Assembly: GCF_015679985.1 (NCBI RefSeq)
Contig: NZ_CP049239.1
Coordinates: 1,302,001-1,366,000 of the forward strand
Origin: Campylobacter concisus
GTDB taxonomy: Bacteria; Campylobacterota; Campylobacteria; Campylobacterales; Campylobacteraceae
Length of the DNA stretch: 64,000 nucleotides
Direction of reading: 5' to 3'
The notes beneath the pieces were generated by a model that was given only the letters and a program-made list of their open reading frames with translations, was not told the origin of the DNA and did not search any database. Numbering within the stretch: position 1 is the first letter of the stretch; every line of letters begins with the position of its first letter. Position numbers and translations under genes: made by a program. Of this stretch, positions 37,652-47,205 are shown in pieces.

Positions 37652-38131
37652 GAAAATCCTTTGTATAAAGAAAAATTAAGCATGGCAAATGAGTGCCAAC
37701 AGCTTTTAGAGCTTATGGGGAAAGCAAAACGATTTTATATAGCTTTTTGCTACGTTAGAGAAGGTGTTTTGACCTTTGTTCTTACTCATCCCACTGGGCT
37801 TTTAGAGCTTAGGCGTGATAGTAGTATAAATGATATAAAAAGGTTATTAAAAACCTTTTGCAAATTTAATAAAAATAGCGTTTTTAACAGCATTCTTACT
37901 CCAAAGCCCATTAACGAAATCAACTATACAAAAAACAAAAAAGAAGAAAATATAAGATTTGTCGTGAGCAAATTTTTAAAATTTTTTAATCAAAAAGAGC
38001 AAAATGCCATCTTTTATGCGCCAGCTAGCAAAGGCAAGTTTAAAAATTTGGCAAAAGATGAGCAAATACACCAGAAATTTGAAGAGTTAAGAGAAATTTT
38101 GCTCAATAAAAATGAGCAGGCAAGATGCTAA
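37616..38131 (+). CDS. DUF721/DciA-like protein
   Basis: Basic protein of 171 residues with no membrane segment. The middle (about 30-85) follows the DUF721 pattern: LELMGKAKRFYIAFCYVREG, LTFVLTHPTGLLELR and INDIKRLLKTF, seen in DciA, which assists loading of the replicative helicase. The C-terminal half is lysine-rich and low in complexity. The start at 37616 has a weak ribosome site, and MANECQQLL at 37682 is an alternative that would avoid overlap with the lipoprotein gene. It overlaps uvrC by 7 bp. The DciA assignment is plausible but rests on a short pattern. Confidence 0.5.
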   Translation: MKNAKFLINTIHENPLYKEKLSMANECQQLLELMGKAKRFYIAFCYVREGVLTFVLTHPTGLLELRRDSSINDIKRLLKTFCKFNKNSVFNSILTPKPINEINYTKNKKEENIRFVVSKFLKFFNQKEQNAIFYAPASKGKFKNLAKDEQIHQKFEELREILLNKNEQARC

Positions 38132-39942
38132 TAGACGAGATAAGAACGCTTCCAAATGAGCCTGGCGTATATCAGTATTTTGACGCACAAAATAGGCTCT
38201 TATACGTTGGCAAGGCCAAAATTTTAAAAAACAGGGTCAAAAGCTACTTTAAATTTACACCAAGTCTAGCTCCGGCTGAAAAGCTAAGTCCAAGAATTTC
38301 AAAGATGATAAGCGAAGCCGTGCACCTTGAATACATCGTCACGCCAAGCGAGGCAGACGCGCTCATACTTGAAAATTCATTCATCAAACAGCTTAAGCCA
38401 AAATACAACATCTTGCTTCGTGACGACAAGACCTACCCTTATATCTTTATAAATTTAAATGATGATTTCCCTAGATTTGAGATCACTAGAAAGGTGGTAA
38501 AAGGCTCAAATATCCGCTATTTTGGGCCATATTTTAACGGAGCTAGCGAGCTACTTGAGGCACTTTATCTAAATTACAATCTCGTTCAGAAAAAGTCCTG
38601 CATCAAAGGCAAAAAAGCCTGCCTTTTTTATCAGCTAAAACGCTGTTATGCCCCGTGTGAGGGCAAAATTTCAAAAGAGAACTACGTTAAGATCGTAAAC
38701 GAGGCTATCATGGCCTTACAAAATCCAAATTTACTTATAACTCGCCTTGAAGAGCTCATGCTAAACTACGCCAAGGCCGAAGACTACGAGCAAGCAGCCG
38801 CGACTAGAGATAAGATACAAACACTTAAAAACATGCAAACAAAGGTTGAAGTTGATCTTGCTAAACTTGAGGACTTTGAGGCCTACTCGGTCGCTTGCGT
38901 GCACGATATGATCTGTGCGGTGAGATTTAGCGTGCAAAGTGGCAAGATAACTGGCGTAAAAACTGACATCACGCAGGCCAAAAACGCCCAAAAAGACGAG
39001 ACAAACGAAGCTTATAAGCAGGCCATTTTAAAAAGCTTCATAGCTGGACAGCCGATAATTAGCACCAAAATTTATGTGCATGAGAGCTTTGAAGATAGCG
39101 AGCTTGTGGAGGAAATTTTAAACGAGAGATTTGGACGTAAATTTAGCATCACATGCCCAAAAATAGGCGATAAGCGTAAAATTTGTGAGATCGCTACCAA
39201 AAACGCTGAAGTTAGCATCGAAAAATATCTAAAAACGCACGATAACGTGCTATTAAACGAGATAAAAGAGTACTTTGACCTAGCTCACACGCCTTACGTG
39301 GTCGAGGCTTACGATAACTCACACCTTTTTGGCGAGGCAAGTGTCGGAGCGATGGTGCGCTATGAGCATGGCGAGTGGGCAAAGCAAAACTACCGCCATA
39401 TGCACCTAAGCTCTAAAAACGACTACGATCAGATGAAAGAGAGCCTAACAGCTAGAGCACTTAGGTTTGACAAGCTTAGCCCGCCTGATCTTTGGGTTAT
39501 TGATGGGGGCGAAGTGCTTTTAAATTTAGCCTGCGAAATTTTAGCAAGCAGTGGCGCAAACGTCGATGTAATCGCTATCTCAAAAGAAAAAATAGACGCC
39601 AAAGCTCACCGCGCAAAGGGCGAGGCAAAGGATAAAATTTACACAAAAAATGGCAGCTTTAGCCTAAGCACGAGCGATAAAAAGCTTCAGTTTTTCCAAA
39701 AAATGCGCGATGAAAGCCATAGATTTGTCATCAGTTTTCACAGAAAAACAAGGCAGAAAAACGATATGCAAAGATCGATCCTAAAGCAAGCTGGCGTATC
39801 TGAAGGAAGTATCGCGAAATTAATCAGCTTTTACGGAAGTTTTGATAAAATCAGCGAAGCAAATTTAGACGAAGTGGCAAAAATAACAAATAAAAGCGTA
39901 GCAGAAAAGCTTGCAGTGCTCAAAGAAGGAAATTTGAAGTGA
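38125..39942 (+). CDS. uvrC: Excinuclease ABC subunit C
   Basis: Makes the two incisions of nucleotide excision repair. GIY-YIG nuclease domain at the N-terminus (PGVYQYF, LLYVGKAK, LKNRVKSYF; residues 12-44), UVR motif in the middle (YEQAAATRDKIQTL, about 218-231), RNase H-like endonuclease domain (VEAYDNSHLFGEASVGAMV, then LWVIDGGEVLLNLA and FHRKTRQKND) and a C-terminal helix-hairpin-helix (about 570-600). The length of 605 is normal. It overlaps the gene upstream by 7 bp, and its TGA overlaps the GTG start of the PAS-like gene. Confidence 0.97.
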   Translation: MLIDEIRTLPNEPGVYQYFDAQNRLLYVGKAKILKNRVKSYFKFTPSLAPAEKLSPRISKMISEAVHLEYIVTPSEADALILENSFIKQLKPKYNILLRDDKTYPYIFINLNDDFPRFEITRKVVKGSNIRYFGPYFNGASELLEALYLNYNLVQKKSCIKGKKACLFYQLKRCYAPCEGKISKENYVKIVNEAIMALQNPNLLITRLEELMLNYAKAEDYEQAAATRDKIQTLKNMQTKVEVDLAKLEDFEAYSVACVHDMICAVRFSVQSGKITGVKTDITQAKNAQKDETNEAYKQAILKSFIAGQPIISTKIYVHESFEDSELVEEILNERFGRKFSITCPKIGDKRKICEIATKNAEVSIEKYLKTHDNVLLNEIKEYFDLAHTPYVVEAYDNSHLFGEASVGAMVRYEHGEWAKQNYRHMHLSSKNDYDQMKESLTARALRFDKLSPPDLWVIDGGEVLLNLACEILASSGANVDVIAISKEKIDAKAHRAKGEAKDKIYTKNGSFSLSTSDKKLQFFQKMRDESHRFVISFHRKTRQKNDMQRSILKQAGVSEGSIAKLISFYGSFDKISEANLDEVAKITNKSVAEKLAVLKEGNLK

Positions 39943-40694
39943 TAATATATGATGAAAATTTAAAAATATCTGCGATAACGCAAGATTCACTTGAGCTATT
40001 GGGTTTTGATAGTTTGGATGACTTTTTGTTGCGATACAAAGATATAAGCGAGCTAGTCATAACAAGCCAAGAAAGCCCAAACTACAGCTTCTTGGAATTT
40101 TTACAAAATACGAAAGATAATAGCGCTAGAGTAAATTTAAAAAGAAAAGATGGTGGTGCGATCTTACTAGAAGCGAGATTGCAAAATGCTATTTTAAAAA
40201 ATAGCGAAAAATTTTTTATCGTGCTTTTAGAGAAGCAAGACATAATAAACAACCAAAATCTAATAGCAGCAGTAAAAGTAAAACCTACATTAAGACTGCC
40301 TGTTTTTAAACTAAACGCATGGTATCTTTTTGACACGCAGACACAATCACTTATCGATGATTCTTGGTTTGAAACATCACTTAAAATACTAAATTTAAGT
40401 AAAAAAGATTTTGCATCCTATTTAAATATATTTTTACGCAACGCAAGAGAAATTCTTATCCAGATCCAATCAGCCATAATCGCAAAAGATGAGATAATGC
40501 TCAAAAAATACGTAAATGAGATAAGAGAAGCTGCATTAAATTTAAAGCTTAATAACCTTGCAAATGAGCTTAACGCTTTTTTAGATAACAATCAAAATGG
40601 AAAGATGAAAGAGATGTCTCTTTTTACCAAAAGACTAATTGAGATAGAAAATATCGTTAAAAAATATAGCAAAAAGAGTATCAATGAAAAATAA
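39939..40694 (+). CDS. PAS-like and HPt-like protein lacking the phospho-histidine
   Basis: 251 residues of unknown function. The first 100 residues look like a PAS fold (ITQDSLELLGFDSLDDFLLRY, VNLKRKDGGAILLEARLQNAIL, FFIVLLEKQDI). Residues 150-245 form a helical bundle with HPt-like spacing, VNEIREAALNLKLNNLANEL, where HPt proteins have H-x-L-K-G-x-A. The position of the phospho-histidine is Asn193 and the glycine is Glu, so phosphotransfer is not expected. Start is GTG at 39939, overlapping the uvrC stop as GTGA. It overlaps the following kinase-like gene by 11 bp, so the two are very probably partners. Confidence 0.6.
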   Translation: MIIYDENLKISAITQDSLELLGFDSLDDFLLRYKDISELVITSQESPNYSFLEFLQNTKDNSARVNLKRKDGGAILLEARLQNAILKNSEKFFIVLLEKQDIINNQNLIAAVKVKPTLRLPVFKLNAWYLFDTQTQSLIDDSWFETSLKILNLSKKDFASYLNIFLRNAREILIQIQSAIIAKDEIMLKKYVNEIREAALNLKLNNLANELNAFLDNNQNGKMKEMSLFTKRLIEIENIVKKYSKKSINEK

Positions 40695-43554
40695 TAAATT
40701 TTATATATTGTTAGCGCCAATAATAATTTCAGCGATCTTTTGTGCATATAGCGGAAATGAAAGCTATAAAAAATTTACAGATCTAAAAGATCTAAATGAA
40801 AAACTATATAAACAATCCTTAGTATTTCAGACTATAAAATCCGTAATACAAGAGCACGATACTCTAATAGGCAAAAGCCAAGAAGATATAAAAAGGTTGC
40901 GGGATAACACCTTAAAAAATACACAAAAATTTATAAATTCTATAAGAAAAGACGATCGCATCGAGATACGAAATGTAAATAAATTAAAAGAATTGCTAGC
41001 AAATATAAATCAAAATGATCAATTTGATGAACTATTTTATGAATTTTTCCAAAATATAAACGGAGAAATAGATAGCGATTTTAAACAAGATTTAGACCGA
41101 GACTTTCCGCTTATAATAAAAGCCTATGCCGCAACTTTAAGTAAAATTTACAATCAACTCTCTTTAGCAAACAACACCAAATACTACGTAAAAAATATCT
41201 TTATAAATGGCCCTTTATTTTCAATAAACAGTAATGTAAGAGAAAATATATATTCCGTAAAGGACAACACGCCAAATCTTGATATGCTTCCAAAAAGTGA
41301 GCTAAAAGAGGATATTTATAAAGACTTTAACCAGTTTGAAGCCAACTATAAAGCTAAAAAAATAAGAGAAGCTAAAGCCAAGATCGCATTTTCTGAAAAG
41401 CTAAATATCGAAGATATCATCTTAATAAAACAGTATGAAGATGATAAATTTATACTTTTATTAGATAGTGCCATAAACATAAAAAATGAGCTACTAGAAC
41501 TTACCAAGAGCGAGAAAATAAGCTTTGGCATAAAGACCTTTTTTGAGTTTTTGCTTTGTGGCTTGCTCATTTTATCTTTGCTTAGCATTTCTGCTAGGTT
41601 GAAATTTTTAAAGGTGCTTATCGATAAGTCAAAATACATATCAAACTATATCCTATCATCAAAAGAGGCAAGTGCGGATAATACGATATCAAAGCTCATA
41701 AAAACTTATGAAGATCTAAAAGAAACCTATATAAAAGATAGCAGCTTTTTTCAGATAAAAGATAGATATATTTTATCAGTGAGCAAAAAGCTAGAGTCTA
41801 TTAATAAAGAAATTTTTACATCGACCGCAGCTTTAAAAATAGAAACAAATAATAGCAAAAAGCAAGTATTTATAGACACGATAGAAAAAAATGCAAATAT
41901 CATGACCTCGCTTTATAACAATGCTAAAAATATCTCAAATGTTAAAAAATATAGCGAATGCAATAAAACCGAGATATTTGATCCTCAAAAAAGCTTTGAA
42001 GAAATTTTGCAAGTAAACATCGTCTATTCGCAAAGCAAAAAGATAAATTTTATAAGCTACCTTGATCCAAGCCTTACAAATGAACTAGAAGGAAATCTAA
42101 ATTCATTAAAAACCGCATTTAACTCTATCTTTTTGGCGTCTTTATCAATGTCTTTAAGACATCAAAACATTATCATCGCTATCAAAAAAGTTCAAAAAGA
42201 GTTTGATAGAAGCGGGCTTTGTTCTGTAAGCTTTAGCATAAAAAATAGCTCAACCGCCATGAGCGAAAAGCAAATTTCAGATATATTTTCAGATGATGAG
42301 AATAGCTTAAATAATGATGAGAGCGAGTTTTATCTAAAAATCGCTCAAATTTATTTAAAAAATTTAGAAAGCAAGCTGGAGATTAATTCGTTTCAAAGTA
42401 TTGGCAATGAGTTTAAATTTGTAGTCATTTTTAAAACAACATCAAACTATAAAGACTTTGATATAAAATGCAATCATAAACTAGCATTCTTACAAGACGC
42501 AAATGTCGCTTACAACGAAGCTTTTAAACAAACTACAAAAGACCTTGGGCTCAAAGTGGATATGCTAACAAGCACTAGTCCATCTATTACAAAAAATTAT
42601 GATGCTATATTTTTAAGAAACACCAATAAGCAAGGTCAAGATATTAAAAATCCGCTCATTTTAAAAGATCCGCTAACTCCATTAAGCATCACAAGGCTAC
42701 TTTGCTTAGGTGAAGCTAATATTATGAATAAAGATTTAAACGATAAACCAAAATTTTTAATCTGCGATACTAACGAAATTTACATAGATATAACAGCAAG
42801 TGGTTTTAGTAAATTTAACTGCGAAGTTGTGGGGGTTTGCAATAAAAAAGATCTAAAACAAGCCATAAAGCAAGGCGATTTTGACCTTATCTTTGTTGGC
42901 TCAAAATTTTTCGAAGCTGAAAAAAATAGCCTTCAAAAAAATATTGATCTTATAAAAGCAGCCATACAAAATGCAAAAATTCCAATTATACTAATGCTTT
43001 CAAACACTTCAAATATAGATGGAGAGAGTGTCAAAGAATACTTCAATGCCTATATAAAAACACCAATAAATAGCGACGAACTGGCTCAAATTTTTAGAAA
43101 ATTTTTGCCAAATTTTGGCGAGATTGCAATAGACGAAAGCTATCTAGCAAAAAGCGAAAATATTATTTTATTTAAGAAATCGCCAATGGAAAATAAAATA
43201 TTTAGCTCAGCTTTAGGAGAATTTTACAACACACTTGAAACCACAAATAGCTTTGATGAGCTATTAACAAAGATAAAAACCAAAACTTACGGTATCGTTC
43301 TTATAGATGAAAACGTAAAAGGCTTCAACTACGAAGAGCTAACAAGAGTTGTTGATAAGATAAGACAAAGCCAAAAGGTTGATACAAGAGTGCTGATATT
43401 TGGCGCACAAGAAAGAAGTGAATTTCCTTTTATAAAAGTGCTAGCTAAAAATATCACAAAAGCAGAGCTTTCAGCTACCGTAAGAGAGCAAATCGATTCT
43501 ATGGGCGCTAGCTACGCTAAAAGCTCTTATGAATTTATTAAGTTTAACGCCTAA
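40684..43554 (+). CDS. Membrane-bound degenerate hybrid histidine kinase
   Basis: 956 residues. Membrane segments at about 6-22 and 284-303 enclose a helical periplasmic domain like those of nitrate- or chemoreceptor-type sensors. The dimerisation region (about 365-420, LSVSKKLESINKEIFTSTAALKI) has no HE-L motif, and the ATPase-like region (430-575) has no clear N or G boxes (NSLKTAFNSIFLASLSM stands at the N-box position). Two receiver-like domains follow. The first (about 695-810) lacks the phospho-aspartate (LIFVGSKF) but keeps YIKTPI; the second (about 835-945) has LIDEN near 875 but lacks the acidic pair. It looks like a signalling scaffold built from a kinase, not an active kinase. Partner: the PAS/HPt-like protein upstream. 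Confidence 0.65.
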   Translation: MKNNKFYILLAPIIISAIFCAYSGNESYKKFTDLKDLNEKLYKQSLVFQTIKSVIQEHDTLIGKSQEDIKRLRDNTLKNTQKFINSIRKDDRIEIRNVNKLKELLANINQNDQFDELFYEFFQNINGEIDSDFKQDLDRDFPLIIKAYAATLSKIYNQLSLANNTKYYVKNIFINGPLFSINSNVRENIYSVKDNTPNLDMLPKSELKEDIYKDFNQFEANYKAKKIREAKAKIAFSEKLNIEDIILIKQYEDDKFILLLDSAINIKNELLELTKSEKISFGIKTFFEFLLCGLLILSLLSISARLKFLKVLIDKSKYISNYILSSKEASADNTISKLIKTYEDLKETYIKDSSFFQIKDRYILSVSKKLESINKEIFTSTAALKIETNNSKKQVFIDTIEKNANIMTSLYNNAKNISNVKKYSECNKTEIFDPQKSFEEILQVNIVYSQSKKINFISYLDPSLTNELEGNLNSLKTAFNSIFLASLSMSLRHQNIIIAIKKVQKEFDRSGLCSVSFSIKNSSTAMSEKQISDIFSDDENSLNNDESEFYLKIAQIYLKNLESKLEINSFQSIGNEFKFVVIFKTTSNYKDFDIKCNHKLAFLQDANVAYNEAFKQTTKDLGLKVDMLTSTSPSITKNYDAIFLRNTNKQGQDIKNPLILKDPLTPLSITRLLCLGEANIMNKDLNDKPKFLICDTNEIYIDITASGFSKFNCEVVGVCNKKDLKQAIKQGDFDLIFVGSKFFEAEKNSLQKNIDLIKAAIQNAKIPIILMLSNTSNIDGESVKEYFNAYIKTPINSDELAQIFRKFLPNFGEIAIDESYLAKSENIILFKKSPMENKIFSSALGEFYNTLETTNSFDELLTKIKTKTYGIVLIDENVKGFNYEELTRVVDKIRQSQKVDTRVLIFGAQERSEFPFIKVLAKNITKAELSATVREQIDSMGASYAKSSYEFIKFNA

Positions 43555-44822
43555 AACTCTTTTGCGTTATTTTTAAATACATTTAGCACGCTTGCTCGCT
43601 TATGACAAATTTCAGCGTATTCTCTTTCGCTCTTTGAGTCGTAAACTATACCAGCTCCAGCCCCCACAAATACATCACTAAAGCCATTTTCACCTGGCAC
43701 AAAGATGGCTGATCGAATAAGAATAGCGACCTGAGCATCGCCATTAAAATGTAAAAATCCAATGCCGCCGCCATAGATATTTCGCTCAGAAATTTCAAGC
43801 TCATTGATTATCTGCATAGCTCTTATTTTTGGGGCTCCGCTTAGCGTGCCAGCCGGAAATATGCTAGCTAAGACATCAAAAAGATCAAGCCCTTTGGCGC
43901 ATTTGCCATAGACATCGCTTACAATATGAATTACTTTTTCATACTTTTGGATATGCATAGCATTTTTTACGGATACACTTTTTGGCTCTGAAACCCTGCC
44001 AATGTCATTTCTAGCAAGATCAATTAGCATCTTGTGCTCAGCCAGCTCCTTTTCGTCACTTAATAGCTCATTTTCAAGTGCCGCATCTGCATTTGCATCG
44101 CTTCCTCTAGGTCTTGTGCCTGCGATCGGAGCTACAAAAATTTGCTCACTTTTCATCTCAAAAACAAGCTCTGGCGAAGAGCCAACCACATCGCCATAAG
44201 GTGTAGGAAAATGAAACATATATGGACTTGGATTTGTAAGTGAGAGCTTTTTATAAAAGTCTAGACTACTCATATTCGTTGAAATTTCAAGCAACTCACC
44301 AAGCACCACCTGAAAGACATCGCCACTTCTTATATACTCTTTTGCTAATTCAACCATATCCTCAAAGTGTTTCTTTTCTTTACCAAGATCAGTTTTTATA
44401 CTAAATTTACTCTGCTCTTTGCTTTTGTTTTCAACTTTCACATCAAGCAAAAAGTCATAATATTTTTTCTTATCTCCATAAAATGTATAAATTTTACTCA
44501 TCTTATCAAAGTGTAGATAGGCCTTAGCATCGGCATAGATAAATTTTGGAAATTCATACTTTTTAGCTTTCTCTTCTCCGATATATTCAAAATATCTCAC
44601 GCCATCATAAGCAAAAACACCAAAGAGACCCGCAAATGGAGCCAAAGATTTATTACGATTTGTATCAAAATAACTTCTAAGCCCATAAAAATCCATATCC
44701 TTTTCATCTATATAATCGCAATCAATGCCTATAATCGTTTGCGTCTTATCCTCGGCTAGGTAGCTATTTTTAAATTTTTCTTTAATCACTTCATAATAAA
44801 ACAGTGGTTGTTCTAAGAGCAT
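43551..44822 (-). CDS. trpE: Anthranilate synthase component I
   Basis: Converts chorismate to anthranilate in tryptophan synthesis, with glutamine nitrogen delivered by a TrpG partner. The 423-residue chorismate-binding fold shows DVFQVVLGE, SPELVFEM, PIAGTRPRG (near 236), DLARNDIGRVSEPKSV, FPAGTLSGAPKIRAMQIINELE and GGGIGFL. The PIAGT form marks TrpE, since aminodeoxychorismate synthases usually have PIKGT. No TrpG or other trp gene is adjacent. It is convergent with the kinase-like gene, sharing 4 bp (CTAA) at the two stops. A TATAAT box lies upstream. Confidence 0.78.
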   Translation of the reverse strand: MLLEQPLFYYEVIKEKFKNSYLAEDKTQTIIGIDCDYIDEKDMDFYGLRSYFDTNRNKSLAPFAGLFGVFAYDGVRYFEYIGEEKAKKYEFPKFIYADAKAYLHFDKMSKIYTFYGDKKKYYDFLLDVKVENKSKEQSKFSIKTDLGKEKKHFEDMVELAKEYIRSGDVFQVVLGELLEISTNMSSLDFYKKLSLTNPSPYMFHFPTPYGDVVGSSPELVFEMKSEQIFVAPIAGTRPRGSDANADAALENELLSDEKELAEHKMLIDLARNDIGRVSEPKSVSVKNAMHIQKYEKVIHIVSDVYGKCAKGLDLFDVLASIFPAGTLSGAPKIRAMQIINELEISERNIYGGGIGFLHFNGDAQVAILIRSAIFVPGENGFSDVFVGAGAGIVYDSKSEREYAEICHKRASVLNVFKNNAKEF

Positions 44823-44845
44823 TTTTTTCCTTTAATTTTTTGATG

Positions 44846-44851
44846 ATTATA
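44846..44851 (-). promoter_or_regulatory. -10 box for trpE
   Basis: TTTTTTTATAAT on the minus strand, the hexamer 24 bases before the ATG at 44822, within the divergent gap to the TSUP permease gene. No leader peptide with tryptophan codons fits in the short leader, so attenuation is unlikely. Confidence 0.55.
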
Positions 44852-44974
44852 AAAAAAGTTCGCTTTTAGTTTTTAAAATTTTTATCAAATTTCTAAATTT
44901 ATGCCCAAATTTCACCTTTTTACTATTTTTTTAACACCGCTTGGCTAAAATTTGGCACTCGTAAAAGGAAATTC

Positions 44975-45715
44975 ATGCTTTTTGTTGAACTTTTTATAAT
45001 TGGTATCGGCGTTGGATACATCGCTGGCTTTTTTGGTATCGGTGGCGGCACAGTCGTCGTTCCTATAATGGTCGCCTTTGGATATGACATAAAAACCGCT
45101 ATTGGCATAAGCGTCATGCAAATGATCTTTAGCGCGACTTTTGGCTCATATCTAAACTACAAAGCTGGCCTTTTAAAACTAAATCGTGGCGTAGTTTTAG
45201 GGCTTGGAGGCTTAGTTGGAGCTAGTTTTAGTGGCATTATTGTTTCATATGCGCCAGCGATTTTACTTGAGTCACTCTTGCTTGCAACATTTATCTTATC
45301 CCTTTTAAAGTTATATTTTATGCCAAATAGCGACGGCTCAAACGCAAATAACTCACTTTTTTTACTATTTTTAGTTGGTCTTTTTGTAGGTGCTTTTGCC
45401 ATTAGTATTGGCATCGGCGGAGGCGTCTTTGTAGCGCCTATTTTGGTAGGCTTTTTACACTATGAGCTAAAAAAAGCCGTTTCAATGGGAGTATTTTTTG
45501 TAATGTTTGCAGCTTTCTCTGGCTTTATCTCACTTTCATTAAGCGGCCATATCTCTTATTTAGAAGGTGCCTTTCTAGGCCTTGGCTCGCTAATAGGCGC
45601 ATACTTTGGCACCAAAAAGACACAAGCTATGGATAAAAAAGCACTTAAAAAGTGGTTTTTACTCTTTTACATAGCGATGATAATTCTGATCTTAAAAGAT
45701 ATGATATTTGACTAA
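44975..45715 (+). CDS. TSUP family permease (sulfite exporter TauE/SafE-like)
   Basis: Inner-membrane protein of 246 residues with eight helices in two repeats. Each half carries the TSUP signature: GYIAGFFGIGGGTVVVPIM (about 14-32) and GAFAISIGIGGGVFVAPIL (about 137-155). Family members move sulfite, sulfoacetate or other small anions outward; the substrate cannot be told from the sequence. A ribosome site AAAGGA lies seven bases before the ATG. The gene stands alone between divergent trpE and the convergent methyltransferase gene. Confidence 0.88.
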   Translation: MLFVELFIIGIGVGYIAGFFGIGGGTVVVPIMVAFGYDIKTAIGISVMQMIFSATFGSYLNYKAGLLKLNRGVVLGLGGLVGASFSGIIVSYAPAILLESLLLATFILSLLKLYFMPNSDGSNANNSLFLLFLVGLFVGAFAISIGIGGGVFVAPILVGFLHYELKKAVSMGVFFVMFAAFSGFISLSLSGHISYLEGAFLGLGSLIGAYFGTKKTQAMDKKALKKWFLLFYIAMIILILKDMIFD

Positions 45716-45735
45716 ATCAAAAATTTAAGACTAGG

Positions 45736-47205
45736 CTAGCTAGTTTTAAATTTCTTCAAAAAGTAGGCTTCACTTAATTTAAAAGCAAGCTTATCTAGCT
45801 CGTCTTTACTAAAATTTACGCTCTTTGCGATATCTTCTAAACTAGCTTTGCCATCAAATTTTAAAGCGGCCTTGATCTCTTCATGGCTTAAGCTTAGCTT
45901 GCCATTTAGCTCATTTGCCAAAGAGATAACTGGTGAGCTAGCCTCCAGAAAATACTCCAGATACGTAGCAACTCTAGGCTTTAGTTTGGTTTTATCAGGC
46001 TCATAGGTAAGTGCTGCAAGTTTTGAAGAAGAAATTTTAGTGTTTTGATCGTTTAAAATTTCAAGCAGTCCCACAAAAGCTTCGTTTGCATTCTCGCCAA
46101 GTGCCGTTTTTACTTCGCTTAAATTTAAGCTTTGTGGATAGCTTTTGCTTAAAATTTCTTGCGTTTTTGTCCTTGGCCGCTCGCTAAAATATGCAAAATA
46201 AATCTTATCAAGCTCGCTCTCTCCAAGTACCGCATCAAAGTCCTCAGCACCGCCAAGCCTCTCCTTGTGAGCGATGAGGCTTTTTCTAAATGACCTATTA
46301 AATAAAAAGTCGTTTAGTTGCTCTTTTTTGATGCGAGAGTTGTAATTTTGCTCGATGTGCGCGTCAAAGCGGTAAATCCCAGTTGAGCTTGCAAAGATGT
46401 CATTTAGCGAAGCATCTATAACGTAGCAAAGTCCGTGTTTGTCGATATGCTTAGCAAATTTATGAAAGTAGATTGGCTCGTTGCTAGCCTCTAAAAAATC
46501 ATGCAATATATAATAATCATTACCCTTTGCGATGATGCCTTGTAAGAAATTTAGCTGCGTTAGAAGAAGCTTCATGCTATCTTTGTATACGACATCGCTT
46601 TGGTTTTGCAGGCTAAATTTCAAATAATCCTGCAAGAAATTTAACTCGCTTTTTACGTGAGCAAGTGCTTCTTTGCTGTCGTTACCTGAGCTTACAAAAA
46701 GCATAAAATCTCTTAAAATATCAAGGCTCTTCCAGCCAGGATAGGTATTATACGAAACATAAGCGATGCCATCCTCGCTTAGTAGTGCCTTAATCGTGGC
46801 AAGCAGCGCATCTCTTACATTTGGGCTCACCCAGCTATAAACGCCATGAGCGATAATATAGTCAAATTTCCCAAGCTCTTTTATATCGCTTTCGTTCATG
46901 TGCAAAAAATTTCGCTCAAGCAGAGTAAAATTTTCTAAACCTATCTGCTTTGCCACCTTGTTACCTTCAGCCACCTGATGACTTGAGATATCGATACCAA
47001 CGACTTTTGCGCTTTTATGTGAAATGGCAAATGGCAAGATATTACCGCCATATGACGAGCCAAGCTCAAGCACTCTAGCCTCTTTTAAGCTAGCTGCTTT
47101 AAGCCCCAGAAATTTAGCAACCGCTTCTATCCTAACTGGCGAGCAGTCGCTAAATGCAGCCGAGAAATAAGGAATTTCATCGTAAGCTTTCTTTGTTTTA
47201 TTCAT
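45736..47205 (-). CDS. SAM-dependent methyltransferase with regulatory domain (PKMT-like)
   Basis: 489 residues. The N-terminal class I methyltransferase domain has VLELGSSYGGNILPFA (about 44-59), VVGIDISSHQVAEGN and FDYIIAHGVYSWV, followed by SYNTYPGWKSLDILRDFMLF. Residues about 200-320 resemble the methyltransferase regulatory (dimer) domain known from rickettsial outer-membrane-protein lysine methyltransferases, and a helical C-terminal domain completes the chain. Protein lysine is therefore the most likely target, possibly a surface protein, but no substrate can be named. Its ATG shares a base with the serC stop (TGATG). Confidence 0.75.
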   Translation of the reverse strand: MNKTKKAYDEIPYFSAAFSDCSPVRIEAVAKFLGLKAASLKEARVLELGSSYGGNILPFAISHKSAKVVGIDISSHQVAEGNKVAKQIGLENFTLLERNFLHMNESDIKELGKFDYIIAHGVYSWVSPNVRDALLATIKALLSEDGIAYVSYNTYPGWKSLDILRDFMLFVSSGNDSKEALAHVKSELNFLQDYLKFSLQNQSDVVYKDSMKLLLTQLNFLQGIIAKGNDYYILHDFLEASNEPIYFHKFAKHIDKHGLCYVIDASLNDIFASSTGIYRFDAHIEQNYNSRIKKEQLNDFLFNRSFRKSLIAHKERLGGAEDFDAVLGESELDKIYFAYFSERPRTKTQEILSKSYPQSLNLSEVKTALGENANEAFVGLLEILNDQNTKISSSKLAALTYEPDKTKLKPRVATYLEYFLEASSPVISLANELNGKLSLSHEEIKAALKFDGKASLEDIAKSVNFSKDELDKLAFKLSEAYFLKKFKTS

